A stretch of 11,982 bases of DNA from Pseudomonadota bacterium (GTDB lineage Bacteria > Pseudomonadota > Gammaproteobacteria > Steroidobacterales > Steroidobacteraceae). Below are positions 6,725 to 11,982 of this stretch, in pieces. How positions within the stretch are numbered: position 1 is the first letter of the stretch; each line of letters opens with the position of its first letter. The stretch lies in the NCBI GenBank assembly GCA_003242275.1, contig QGUX01000085.1:1-11982 (forward strand), written 5' to 3'. Under the pieces are notes generated by a model. It was not told the DNA's origin. It ran no database searches and saw nothing but the letters and a program-made list of their open reading frames with translations. The translations under genes and the position numbers were made by a program.

Positions 6725-7884
6725 TGGCCCGCCTGCGCGGCAAGCTGCATCGCCTCGCGGCCGGCGCACTGCTGCTGGCCGCCCCGGCCATGGCGCCGGC
6801 CGGCGTGCTGCCCGAGGACCGGGCCGACATCCTCTACCACCGCTATTCCGGCGGCGGCATCACCGTCGAGGGTCCCTCGGTGCTGGTGCGCAAGAGCGTC
6901 GGCGACTCGTTCTCGGTGTCGGCCAACTACTACGTCGACGCCATCACCAGCGCCTCGGTGGACGTGGTGGTCTCCGGTGCCAGCGAATACAAGGAAGAGC
7001 GCGAACAGAAGAGCGTGTCGGTGGACTACCTGCGCGGCAAGTCGACCTGGACGGCCTCCTACATGGAGTCCTCGGAGAACGACTACGATGCCAGCACCTG
7101 GTCGGTGGGCGTCAGCCAGGACATGTTCGGCGACCTGACCACCATCAGCCTCGGCTACTCGCAGGGCAAGGACAGGATCGGCGACTCCACCGATCCCGCC
7201 TTCAGCGGCGAGGTCGAGCGACGCAACTACCGGGTGGGACTGACGCAGATCCTGTCGCGCAACGCGCTGGTGTCGCTGAACTTCGAGACCGTCACCGAGC
7301 AGGGCTTCCTGCAGAGCCCGTACCGCTCGATGCGCTACCGCACCATCACCGACACCTGGGTGCTGGCGCCGGAGGTGTTCCCGAACACGCGCACCAGCAA
7401 CGCCGCCTCGGTGCGGCTGAAGCACTACCTGCCCTGGCGCGCCGCCGCCGAGGGCCACTACCGCTTCTACGGCGACACCTGGGGCCTGCGGGCGCACACG
7501 GCCGGCATCGGCTACACGCACCCGCTGCCCGGCGGGAAATGGACGCTGTCGGGCTCGTACCGCTTCTACAAGCAGAACAGCGCCGACTTCTTCAGCGACC
7601 TGTTCCCCTACGAGGACGCGCAGAACTTCATGGCGCGCGACAAGGAGACCTCGGCGCTCACCGGGCACACCGTGGGCCTGGGCGCCTCCTACGAATTCCA
7701 GCTGCCGTTCGCGCCGTGGATCAAGCGCGGCACGGCCAACCTGCACATCAGCCGGATGATGATCGACTACAAGGAGTTCCGTGACCTGCGCGGCCTGCCG
7801 CCGGGCACGGTGCCGCCCGGGAGCGAGCCGCTGTACTCGCTGGACGCGACCATCACCCAGCTGTTCTTCTCGTTCTGGTTCTAG
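6724..7884 (+). CDS. DUF3570 outer-membrane beta-barrel protein
   Basis: A 386-residue protein. The ATG at 6724 overlaps the DUF4266 stop in an ATGA arrangement, so the two are translationally coupled. The signal peptide is MARLRGKLHRLAAGALLLAA..., cleaved after about residue 26. The mature protein is an all-beta barrel: segments such as GDSFSVSANYYVDAITSASV, KSVSVDYLRGKSTWTASYME, TTISLGYSQGKDRIG and GGKWTLSGSYRFYKQNSADF, with the C-terminus LFFSFWF ending in an aromatic. The early RYSGGGITVEGPSVLVRKS stretch and the length near 400 match DUF3570. The family has no assigned biochemical role that I know. Its steady company with DUF4266 and thioredoxin genes suggests an outer-membrane conduit or assembly site for the small lipoprotein. 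It is the last gene of the plus-strand run; its 3' end overlaps the convergent ModE-type gene by 32 bases. Confidence 0.88.
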   Translation: MARLRGKLHRLAAGALLLAAPAMAPAGVLPEDRADILYHRYSGGGITVEGPSVLVRKSVGDSFSVSANYYVDAITSASVDVVVSGASEYKEEREQKSVSVDYLRGKSTWTASYMESSENDYDASTWSVGVSQDMFGDLTTISLGYSQGKDRIGDSTDPAFSGEVERRNYRVGLTQILSRNALVSLNFETVTEQGFLQSPYRSMRYRTITDTWVLAPEVFPNTRTSNAASVRLKHYLPWRAAAEGHYRFYGDTWGLRAHTAGIGYTHPLPGGKWTLSGSYRFYKQNSADFFSDLFPYEDAQNFMARDKETSALTGHTVGLGASYEFQLPFAPWIKRGTANLHISRMMIDYKEFRDLRGLPPGTVPPGSEPLYSLDATITQLFFSFWF

Positions 7885-8278
7885 GCAATGCGGCCGGCTC
7901 GCGCCGCAGCGGCCTGGGCAGGGACTGGCCGCGGGCCGGGCGGCCCGTGGGCTTCAGGCGCCCGAAGCTCTCTTCCGCCAGCGCCCTGACCTTCGCCTCG
8001 AAGGCGCGATAGTCGGTCACCAGGCGACGGCCGAACCCGGTCAGCCGCGCGCCGCCGCCTTCCCTGCCGCCCACCGCCAGTTCGGCCACGGGCTCATCGA
8101 AGGCTTCGTTGGTGTCGTGCACCAGCAGCCAGGCCCGGCGGTAGCTCATGCCCATGTCCCGCGCTGCGGCGGACAGCGAACCGGTGCGCTCGATGCCCTC
8201 CAGCAGCTCGATCTTGCCCGGCCCGATGGCGCAGTCGGGCGCGAAGTCGATGCGGATGCGGACCTTGGGCTTGCTCAT
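7853..8278 (-). CDS. modE: ModE-type winged-helix regulator lacking the molybdate-binding domain
   Basis: A 141-residue protein. The N-terminal about 105 residues match the ModE DNA-binding domain: IDFAPDCAIGPGKIELLEGI, then a helix-turn-helix with GSLSAAARDMGMSYRRAWLL (residues about 35-54), a wing (GGREGGGARLTGFGRRLV) and the dimer helix YRAFEAKVRALAEESF. ModE normally represses molybdate transport genes when Mo is plentiful. The C-terminal TOBE/MOP domains that bind molybdate in full-length ModE (about 260 residues) are absent. The tail from about residue 107 is Arg/Pro-rich and looks unstructured; its end is read from DNA overlapping the convergent DUF3570 gene. Position back-to-back with modA supports a role in molybdate control. 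No ribosome binding site precedes the ATG; a -10-like TAGACT (minus strand, 8285-8290) would make the message nearly leaderless. The DNA-binding call is solid, the effector is not. Confidence 0.85.
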   Translation of the reverse strand: MSKPKVRIRIDFAPDCAIGPGKIELLEGIERTGSLSAAARDMGMSYRRAWLLVHDTNEAFDEPVAELAVGGREGGGARLTGFGRRLVTDYRAFEAKVRALAEESFGRLKPTGRPARGQSLPRPLRREPAALPRTRTRRTAG

Positions 8279-8313
8279 CAGGCCAGTCTAGCCGCTGGCG
8301 GGGCCGGGGCGCA

Positions 8314-8329
8314 GCACCGGCAGCGGTGC
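8314..8329. repeat. Small perfect hairpin in the modE-modA intergenic region
   Basis: GCACCG-GCAG-CGGTGC is a perfect 6-bp inverted repeat with a 4-base loop, lying between the divergent starts. There is no T-run on either side, so it is not an intrinsic terminator. It could be a protein-binding palindrome or chance in GC-rich DNA. Confidence 0.3.
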
Positions 8330-8335
8330 CCGAAT

Positions 8336-8359
8336 CGCTGTATTCGTTGGAGCATAGCG
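8336..8359. promoter_or_regulatory. Degenerate ModE box between modE and modA
   Basis: The 24-bp element reads CGCTGTAT-N8-GCATAGCG and shares the layout CGNTATAT-N8-ATATANCG known for ModE boxes, with one mismatch in the left arm and two in the right. The outer CG pairs, the T at position 4 and the ATA-N-CG of the right arm are kept, and AT precedes the left arm as in the extended consensus. It overlaps the candidate modA -35 hexamer, as expected for repression. It would be unremarkable alone; it gains weight from the better copies at 11707-11756. Confidence 0.5.
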
Positions 8360-8375
8360 CCTGCGCCGGTACAAT
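8347..8375 (+). promoter_or_regulatory. Candidate modA promoter giving a leaderless message
   Basis: TTGGAG (8347-8352) and TACAAT (8370-8375) are separated by 17 bases. The -10 matches the sigma-70 consensus at 5 of 6 positions, the -35 at only 3. The expected start, about 7 bases after the -10, falls on the A of the modA ATG at 8382, and no ribosome binding site is present before that ATG. The -35 hexamer starts in the spacer of the ModE-box-like element and reaches into its right arm. Confidence 0.5.
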
Positions 8376-8381
8376 CCGCGC

Positions 8382-9146
8382 ATGCGACGCGCCGCCCTCA
8401 CCTTCCTCGCTGCCCTGCTGGTGCTGGGCGCGGCCCCGGCGCGGGTGGAGGAAAAGGTACCGACGGTGTTCGCGGCCGCCTCGCTCACGGACGTGCTGCA
8501 GGAAATCGGCAGCGCGTATGCCGCGCGTACCGGCAGCATGGTGCGCTTCTCCTTCGCGGGCAGCTCCACGCTGGCGCGCCAGATCGAGGCCGGCGCGCCG
8601 GCTGACGTGTTCGTGTCGGCCGACCAGCAGTGGATGGATTACCTGGAACAGCGCCGGCGCATCGCACCCGGCACTCGAGTCGACGTCGCGGCCAACGACC
8701 TGGTGCTGGTCGCGCCCGCCGACAGCCCGGCGAACCTCGACATTGGTCCCCGTTTTGCCATCGCCGCCGCGCTGGGGCGGCGTGGCCGCCTCGCCACCGG
8801 TGATCCGGATACGGTACCGGCAGGCCGCTACGCCAGGGCCGCGCTGGAATCATTCGGCGTGTGGCAGGACGTGGCCGCGCGGGTAGTGCCCACCGACAAT
8901 GTCCGCGCGGCACTGAACTTCGTGGTTCGCGGCGAGGCGGCGCTGGGCATCGTCTACGCCACGGACCTGGCGGGCGTGGCCGGCGTGCGCGAAGTGGCCC
9001 GCTTCCCGGCCGGCAGCCATCCCCCCATCACCTATCCCGCCGCGGTCACCCTGCGCGGCGGAGAGGACGCCGCGGAGTTCGTGCGCTTCCTGCGCGGCCC
9101 CGAGGCGCGTGCCCTGTTCGAACGCCACGGATTCCGCTCCCCATGA
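8382..9146 (+). CDS. modA: Molybdate ABC transporter substrate-binding protein ModA
   Basis: A 254-residue periplasmic binding protein that would capture molybdate or tungstate and hand it to ModBC. The signal peptide is MRRAALTFLAALLVLGAAPA followed by the mature start near RVEEK. Family motifs appear in order: VFAAASLTDVLQEIG (oxyanion-binding Ser), FSFAGSSTLARQIEAGAPAD (second binding Ser and the conserved GAPADVF), ATGDPDTVPAGRYARAALES, and VRGEAALGIVYATD near the C-terminus. Length is normal for ModA. The ATG at 8382 is the only start that gives a signal peptide, although no ribosome binding site precedes it. It diverges from the ModE-type regulator, and its stop overlaps the next gene in an ATGA arrangement. 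Odd point: modB and modC, which normally follow modA, are absent, so the permease and ATPase must be encoded elsewhere or the protein feeds another system. Confidence 0.93.
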   Translation: MRRAALTFLAALLVLGAAPARVEEKVPTVFAAASLTDVLQEIGSAYAARTGSMVRFSFAGSSTLARQIEAGAPADVFVSADQQWMDYLEQRRRIAPGTRVDVAANDLVLVAPADSPANLDIGPRFAIAAALGRRGRLATGDPDTVPAGRYARAALESFGVWQDVAARVVPTDNVRAALNFVVRGEAALGIVYATDLAGVAGVREVARFPAGSHPPITYPAAVTLRGGEDAAEFVRFLRGPEARALFERHGFRSP

Positions 9147-9670
9147 GAATGACCCGCACCGCCCTGCTCCTGATGCTTGCTGCGCCTGCCGCCCTCGCCG
9201 GGCAGCCGGATGCCTGTGCCGCCTACCAGATGGACGTCAGCGCCGAGGTGGACCTGTTCCAGGAACAGGCCCTCGAAGTGCCCGCGGGCGACCGGGCCGA
9301 GACCGCCCCTCAGATCGAGGCGGGCCGGCTCTACCAGGTGAAGCTGCGCCCGCAGCGCGGGCTCACCTACCCGGTCACCGCCGCGCGCCGCGAGCCGGAC
9401 GCCGCCCAGTCCGGCGGCATGGTGCGGGTGTTCATCGCCGAGGCCGGCCGCTACCGCGTCTCGGTGGACCAGCCTTCCTGGGTGGACGCCATCCACGAGG
9501 GCCGGCCGCTGGAGTCGCTGGACTTCCGCAGCAGCCGCGAGTGCAGCGGCCCGACCAAGATCGTCACCTTCCACGTGCCGGCCGGCGCCGAGCTGCTGCT
9601 GCAGTTCATCGACGTCGACCGGCCCTCGCTGCGGCTGGCCGTGACGCCCGTGCCGCCCGAGGTCTGGTAG
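9143..9670 (+). CDS. Secreted hypothetical protein coupled to modA
   Basis: A 175-residue protein of unknown function. The ATG overlaps the modA stop by 4 bases, so it is translationally coupled and almost certainly part of the modA transcript. A signal peptide is clear (MRMTRTALLLMLAAPAALA, cleavage before GQPDAC). The mature part looks mostly beta: LYQVKLRPQRGLTYPV, GGMVRVFIAEAGRYRVSVDQ, IVTFHVPAGAELLLQFIDVD, ending RPSLRLAVTPVPPEVW. Two cysteines (Cys25 and Cys134) could form a disulfide. No membrane segment or catalytic motif was recognised. Its place between modA and a convergent TonB-dependent receptor with ModE boxes suggests a periplasmic partner in molybdate handling, for instance a carrier between receptor and ModA, but this rests on position only. 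The stop lies just 3 bases from the stop of the convergent receptor gene. Confidence 0.85.
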   Translation: MRMTRTALLLMLAAPAALAGQPDACAAYQMDVSAEVDLFQEQALEVPAGDRAETAPQIEAGRLYQVKLRPQRGLTYPVTAARREPDAAQSGGMVRVFIAEAGRYRVSVDQPSWVDAIHEGRPLESLDFRSSRECSGPTKIVTFHVPAGAELLLQFIDVDRPSLRLAVTPVPPEVW

Positions 9671-9673
9671 CCG

Positions 9674-11683
9674 TCAGTAGCGCCAGTCCAGCTGCAGCAG
9701 CCAGCTCCGTCCGGCCTCGAAGAAGCCCTCCTGGTAGGCGTACAGCTCGTCCGCCAGGTTGCGAACGCCCAGCTCCACGCCCCAGTTGCCATTGGCCTGG
9801 TAGCGACCGAAGGCGTTCACCAGCGTGAAGCCATCGGCCACGCGCGAGCCGTTGGTGGTGGTGTAGCGACGCGATTCGTGCTGCGCGTCCAGCGTCACCC
9901 GCCACTGCGGATGCGGCTGCCAGCTTGCCGTGACGCGCTGGCGCCACTTCGGCGTGTCGGTGGGCAGGATGCCCGGGTCGCTGAGGTTGTCGCGATCCAG
10001 CAGGTTCACCTGGGCGTCGAACCGCAGGCCATGCAGCGGCTGCCAGCTTCCCGACAGCTCCACGCCGCGGTTCCTCTGGCGGCCAATGTTCTGCAGTTGC
10101 GAGCAGTCCGGGTTGGGGGCATCGCAGGCCGTACCGGGCAGCGTCACGCTCTCGATGGCATCACGGATGTTGGCCTGGTACAGCGCCACCTTGGCCGTCC
10201 AGCCCTCACCCTGGTGCTCGTAACCGAGCTCGAAGTGGTTGGCGTATTCGGCCTCGAGGTCCGGGTTGGGAACGACGCTGCCCAGGCCGCCGCTGAAGCG
10301 GTCCTTCAGCGCCGGGAAGCGCGTCTTGCGGCTCACGCCGCCGAACAGCGTGCCGGCCTCGCTCACCTGCCACACGGCCACGAGCTGGCCATTGCTGGTG
10401 GTCGCGTCGTTGACCTCGTTGGGCACGTAGGAGGCGCCGTTCCAGATCCAGGCCGTGCGGCCCGGCTGCGCCACGTACTGGTAGCCGGGCGTCAGCGACA
10501 GGCGCGGCGTGATCCGCCACTCCTGCTCGATGGCGATGTCCCAGGTGGAGGCAACGAGCTGCTCCTCGGGCTCGAAGGGCTCGCGGGTGCCCTCGCGGTG
10601 GACGTCCTTCTTCAGGTGCGCGGCCACGCGCGTCACCGCGGCATCGCTCCAGCGCCATTCGAAGTCCGCGCCCCCGCCGCGGGTGTAGTCGTCGTAGGCG
10701 CTGCCCAGGAACATGTACGAGCTGTGCGCCAGGTTGGTGTACGCGTCCAGCGAGTTCCTGAACGTGTCGTGGAAGGCGCGCAACCGCAGCGTGCCGCGGT
10801 CCCCGACGGCATGGCGCGAGGTCAGGCTGAAGCTCTGCTTGTCCCAGTACGGCCACACCCAGAAGCGCGCGGACCCGGAAGTGCCCGAATACGGCGGATC
10901 CTCCTTGAAGCCATCCTGGCGGTACCAGGTGAAGTTGAATTCGTTGTCGGCGTCGGGCGTGAAACCGACGCGGGCCATGTACAGCCGGTCGCGCGTCCCG
11001 GCGTTGTCGCGCAGGCCGCCGTCCTCGCGGTTGGGCACCGGATCGAACGAGCCGGGCAGGCGGTAGCTGTCGGCATTGCTGCCGGAGACGCTGAAGCTGC
11101 CGTACCAGCGCTCGTTCGCCGCCGAGACATTCAGCGCGGCGCGCACCAGGTTGGCGCGCAGCTTGTCGTCGGCCTCGGTGGAGATGCGCGCCGACACCGC
11201 CAGCGGCTCGGTGGGACGGCGGCTCACCACGTTGATGGCGCCTCCCATGATGTTCGGGCCGTAGAGCAGCGAGGCCAGGCCCTTGCTGACACGGATCTCG
11301 GAGACATGATCGACACCGAAGCGCGCCAGGTCCACGTTGCCGTCGTAGGGCACGTACACCGGCACGCCGTCGATGAACAGCGGCACCTGGCGGCTGTTGA
11401 AGCCGCGCAGCGCCACCAGCCGCTCGCGCCGCTGGCCCACGTTCTGCGTGGCCACGCCCGGCACCAGCTCGAGCGCCTGCGACAGGTCGTCACGGTGCTG
11501 GGCGGCGAGGGTATCGCTGGTGATGCTGTCCACGGTGACCGGCAGGGCCACCGGCGTGCGCTGGCCGATCACCTCGACGGTGCCCAGTTCGGAAGGCGGC
11601 TCGTCGGCGCCCTGTGAAAGGACGGGGCTGGCGATGGCGCAGGCAGCCAGCGCCAGGACGCGGGAGTGGCAGGAAGTGCTCAT
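9674..11683 (-). CDS. TonB-dependent outer-membrane receptor, candidate molybdate transporter
   Basis: A 669-residue receptor. The ATG at 11683 has AAGGAT about 10 bases upstream and begins a signal peptide (MSTSCHSRVLALAACAIASP, cleavage near VLS|QG). A TonB-box-like stretch (LGTVEVIGQRTP) follows, then the plug domain at about residues 40-160 with LSQALELVPGVATQNVG, ALRGFNSRQVPLFIDGVPVY and ISEIRV-like HVSEIRVSKGLASLLYGPN. The rest is a 22-strand-type barrel with the late motif PNPDLEAEYANHFELGYEH and a C-terminal LLQLDWRY ending in an aromatic. A Cys pair (CDAPNPDC) lies in a probable surface loop. Such receptors import scarce ligands using TonB energy. The ligand is not readable from sequence, but two ModE-box-like operators in the promoter and modA/modE next door point to molybdate or a Mo-chelate. 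Alternatives are a siderophore or, given the PQQ-enzyme neighbour, PQQ. Confidence 0.93.
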   Translation of the reverse strand: MSTSCHSRVLALAACAIASPVLSQGADEPPSELGTVEVIGQRTPVALPVTVDSITSDTLAAQHRDDLSQALELVPGVATQNVGQRRERLVALRGFNSRQVPLFIDGVPVYVPYDGNVDLARFGVDHVSEIRVSKGLASLLYGPNIMGGAINVVSRRPTEPLAVSARISTEADDKLRANLVRAALNVSAANERWYGSFSVSGSNADSYRLPGSFDPVPNREDGGLRDNAGTRDRLYMARVGFTPDADNEFNFTWYRQDGFKEDPPYSGTSGSARFWVWPYWDKQSFSLTSRHAVGDRGTLRLRAFHDTFRNSLDAYTNLAHSSYMFLGSAYDDYTRGGGADFEWRWSDAAVTRVAAHLKKDVHREGTREPFEPEEQLVASTWDIAIEQEWRITPRLSLTPGYQYVAQPGRTAWIWNGASYVPNEVNDATTSNGQLVAVWQVSEAGTLFGGVSRKTRFPALKDRFSGGLGSVVPNPDLEAEYANHFELGYEHQGEGWTAKVALYQANIRDAIESVTLPGTACDAPNPDCSQLQNIGRQRNRGVELSGSWQPLHGLRFDAQVNLLDRDNLSDPGILPTDTPKWRQRVTASWQPHPQWRVTLDAQHESRRYTTTNGSRVADGFTLVNAFGRYQANGNWGVELGVRNLADELYAYQEGFFEAGRSWLLQLDWRY

Positions 11684-11706
11684 GAGGGACGGGATCCTTC
11701 AGGAAA

Positions 11707-11730
11707 CGGTATATCCCGCGAAATATATCG
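11707..11730. promoter_or_regulatory. ModE box 1 upstream of the TonB-dependent receptor
   Basis: CGGTATAT-N8-ATATATCG is a near-perfect inverted repeat (one non-palindromic position) that fits the ModE-box layout CGNTATAT-N8-ATATANCG at every fixed position. It lies 23 bases upstream of the receptor ATG. It overlaps a minus-strand -10-like hexamer TATATT (11722-11727), so bound ModE would block transcription. AT-rich sequence stands out sharply in this GC-rich window. Confidence 0.75.
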
Positions 11731-11751
11731 CACGGTATATTTCACGGTACA
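11722..11751 (-). promoter_or_regulatory. Candidate receptor promoter under both ModE boxes
   Basis: On the minus strand a -10-like TATATT (11722-11727; 5 of 6 consensus) is preceded, 18 bases away, by a weak -35-like TGTACC (11746-11751). The start would lie roughly 38 bases before the receptor ATG. The -10 falls in box 1 and the -35 in box 2. The -35 is poor, so the exact promoter is uncertain. Confidence 0.35.
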
Positions 11752-11756
11752 TATCG
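11733..11756. promoter_or_regulatory. ModE box 2 upstream of the TonB-dependent receptor
   Basis: CGGTATAT-N8-ACATATCG repeats the layout of box 1, with a single mismatch (C for T) in the right arm. It begins 26 bases after box 1 begins, with two bases between them. This spacing is about two and a half helical turns, which would place the two dimers on roughly opposite faces. Two adjacent operators would allow tight or graded Mo-dependent control. Confidence 0.65.
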
Positions 11757-11763
11757 AATGCCA

Positions 11764-11799
11764 GAAAAGAACCCGCCCCGCTGGCGCGGCGGCGGGTTC
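11764..11799 (-). terminator. Intrinsic terminator of the PQQ-dependent dehydrogenase gene
   Basis: A 9-bp perfect stem (GAACCCGCC 11769-11777 with GGCGGGTTC 11791-11799) is extended inward by CCGC/GCGG with one bulged base and a TGGC loop. On the minus strand it is followed by TTTTCTGG. It begins 10 bases after the stop codon of the minus-strand gene at 11809 and ends before the receptor promoter, so the receptor gene is transcribed separately. Confidence 0.85.
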
Positions 11800-11808
11800 C
11801 TGCACCCG

Positions 11809-11982
11809 TCAGGGTTTCGAGTAGCTGATGCGGTAGATCACGTTGGCCCCGTCATCCGCCAGCAGCATCGAGCCGTCCTTCAGCACCTGGATGGCCACCG
11901 GCCGTCCCCAGGCCTGGTTGTCCGGCGTGATGAAGCCGGTGAGGAAGTCCACGTACTCGCCGGTGGGCACGTTGTCCTTCAG
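11809..11982 (-). CDS. PQQ-dependent sugar dehydrogenase-like protein (C-terminus only)
   Basis: Only the last 57 residues and the stop are in the window; the gene enters from the right edge. The visible part contains EYVDFLTGFITPDNQAWGRP, then VAIQVLKDGSMLLADDGANV and the ending IYRISYSKP. The FLTGF...WGRPVAI...DGSMLLADD...IYRISY series is the typical last blade of the soluble sorbosone/glucose dehydrogenase (GDH-B-like) beta-propeller family. These are periplasmic quinoproteins that oxidise sugars or related alcohols with PQQ. The substrate cannot be told from this fragment. It ends in a strong terminator and is probably not co-regulated with the receptor gene downstream, although both lie on the same strand. 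Confidence 0.85.
   Translation of the reverse strand: MKDNVPTGEYVDFLTGFITPDNQAWGRPVAIQVLKDGSMLLADDGANVIYRISYSKP

Noticed and set aside
7932..7947. Perfect hairpin CGGGCC-GGGC-GGCCCG downstream of the DUF3570 gene
   Set aside because: There is no T-run on either side and it lies within the coding end of the convergent ModE-type gene, so an intrinsic terminator cannot be claimed.
9878..11617. 579-codon open frame on the plus strand
   Set aside because: It is antisense to the TonB-dependent receptor gene, which has clear family motifs throughout; the antisense translation is compositionally biased and domain-free.
11684..11760. Fur box upstream of the TonB-dependent receptor
   Set aside because: The AT-rich stretch lacks the GATAAT hexamer array of Fur sites; the arm sequence and N8 spacing fit a ModE box much better.
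9674..11982. Receptor as PQQ importer, because a PQQ-dependent dehydrogenase gene lies next to it
   Set aside because: A strong terminator separates the two genes and the operators are of ModE type; kept only as an alternative since ligand specificity cannot be read directly.
1..11982. Mobile elements, CRISPR arrays, tRNA or rRNA genes
   Set aside because: No transposase or integrase motifs, no regularly spaced repeats and no RNA gene signatures were seen on either strand.

Overview
The window is very GC-rich bacterial DNA with tightly packed genes. It has no RNA genes, CRISPR arrays or insertion sequences that I can recognise. The gene content points to a Gram-negative proteobacterium: lipoproteins, periplasmic c-type cytochrome motifs, several outer-membrane beta-barrels and a TonB-dependent receptor. 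A gammaproteobacterium of the Xanthomonadales/Nevskiales/Steroidobacterales kind would fit, but that is inference from gene style, not proof. Every gene contained in the window looks intact. The two end genes are cut by the window edges.

Left part (1-7884): a divergent redox and cell-envelope locus. On the minus strand, a periplasmic protein with one CxxCH haem motif (346-1536) is followed by a lipoprotein with one CxxCH motif (1-334, cut). Diverging from it is a compact plus-strand run of six genes. They encode a 924-residue lipoprotein related to the hydrazine synthase alpha subunit (propeller-like repeats and two CxxCH motifs), an SH3b/outer-membrane barrel protein, a lipoprotein outer-membrane barrel, a TlpA-type thioredoxin, a small DUF4266 lipoprotein and a DUF3570 outer-membrane protein. 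Gaps are 28 bases or less, several genes overlap, and the run reads as one operon. The inferred theme is electron transfer and thiol chemistry at the outer membrane. No HzsB/HzsC-like genes are present, so hydrazine synthesis is not implied. The 1537-1757 region between the divergent operons holds a CRP/FNR-family-like half-palindromic site.

Right part (7853-11683): a molybdate locus. It has a short ModE-type regulator (minus), a divergent molybdate-binding protein ModA, a translationally coupled periplasmic protein of unknown function, and a convergent TonB-dependent receptor. No modB or modC lies in the window. The receptor promoter region carries two adjacent 24-bp inverted repeats with the ModE-box layout CGNTATAT-N8-ATATANCG (second copy with one mismatch). 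A weaker copy of the same layout lies between modE and modA. Together they suggest that the receptor is a Mo-regulated outer-membrane transporter for molybdate or a molybdate chelate. This is the most interesting hypothesis in the window.

Right edge (11764-11982): the C-terminus of a PQQ-dependent sugar dehydrogenase-like protein (minus), ended by a strong intrinsic terminator. The terminator insulates it from the Mo-box-controlled receptor gene.
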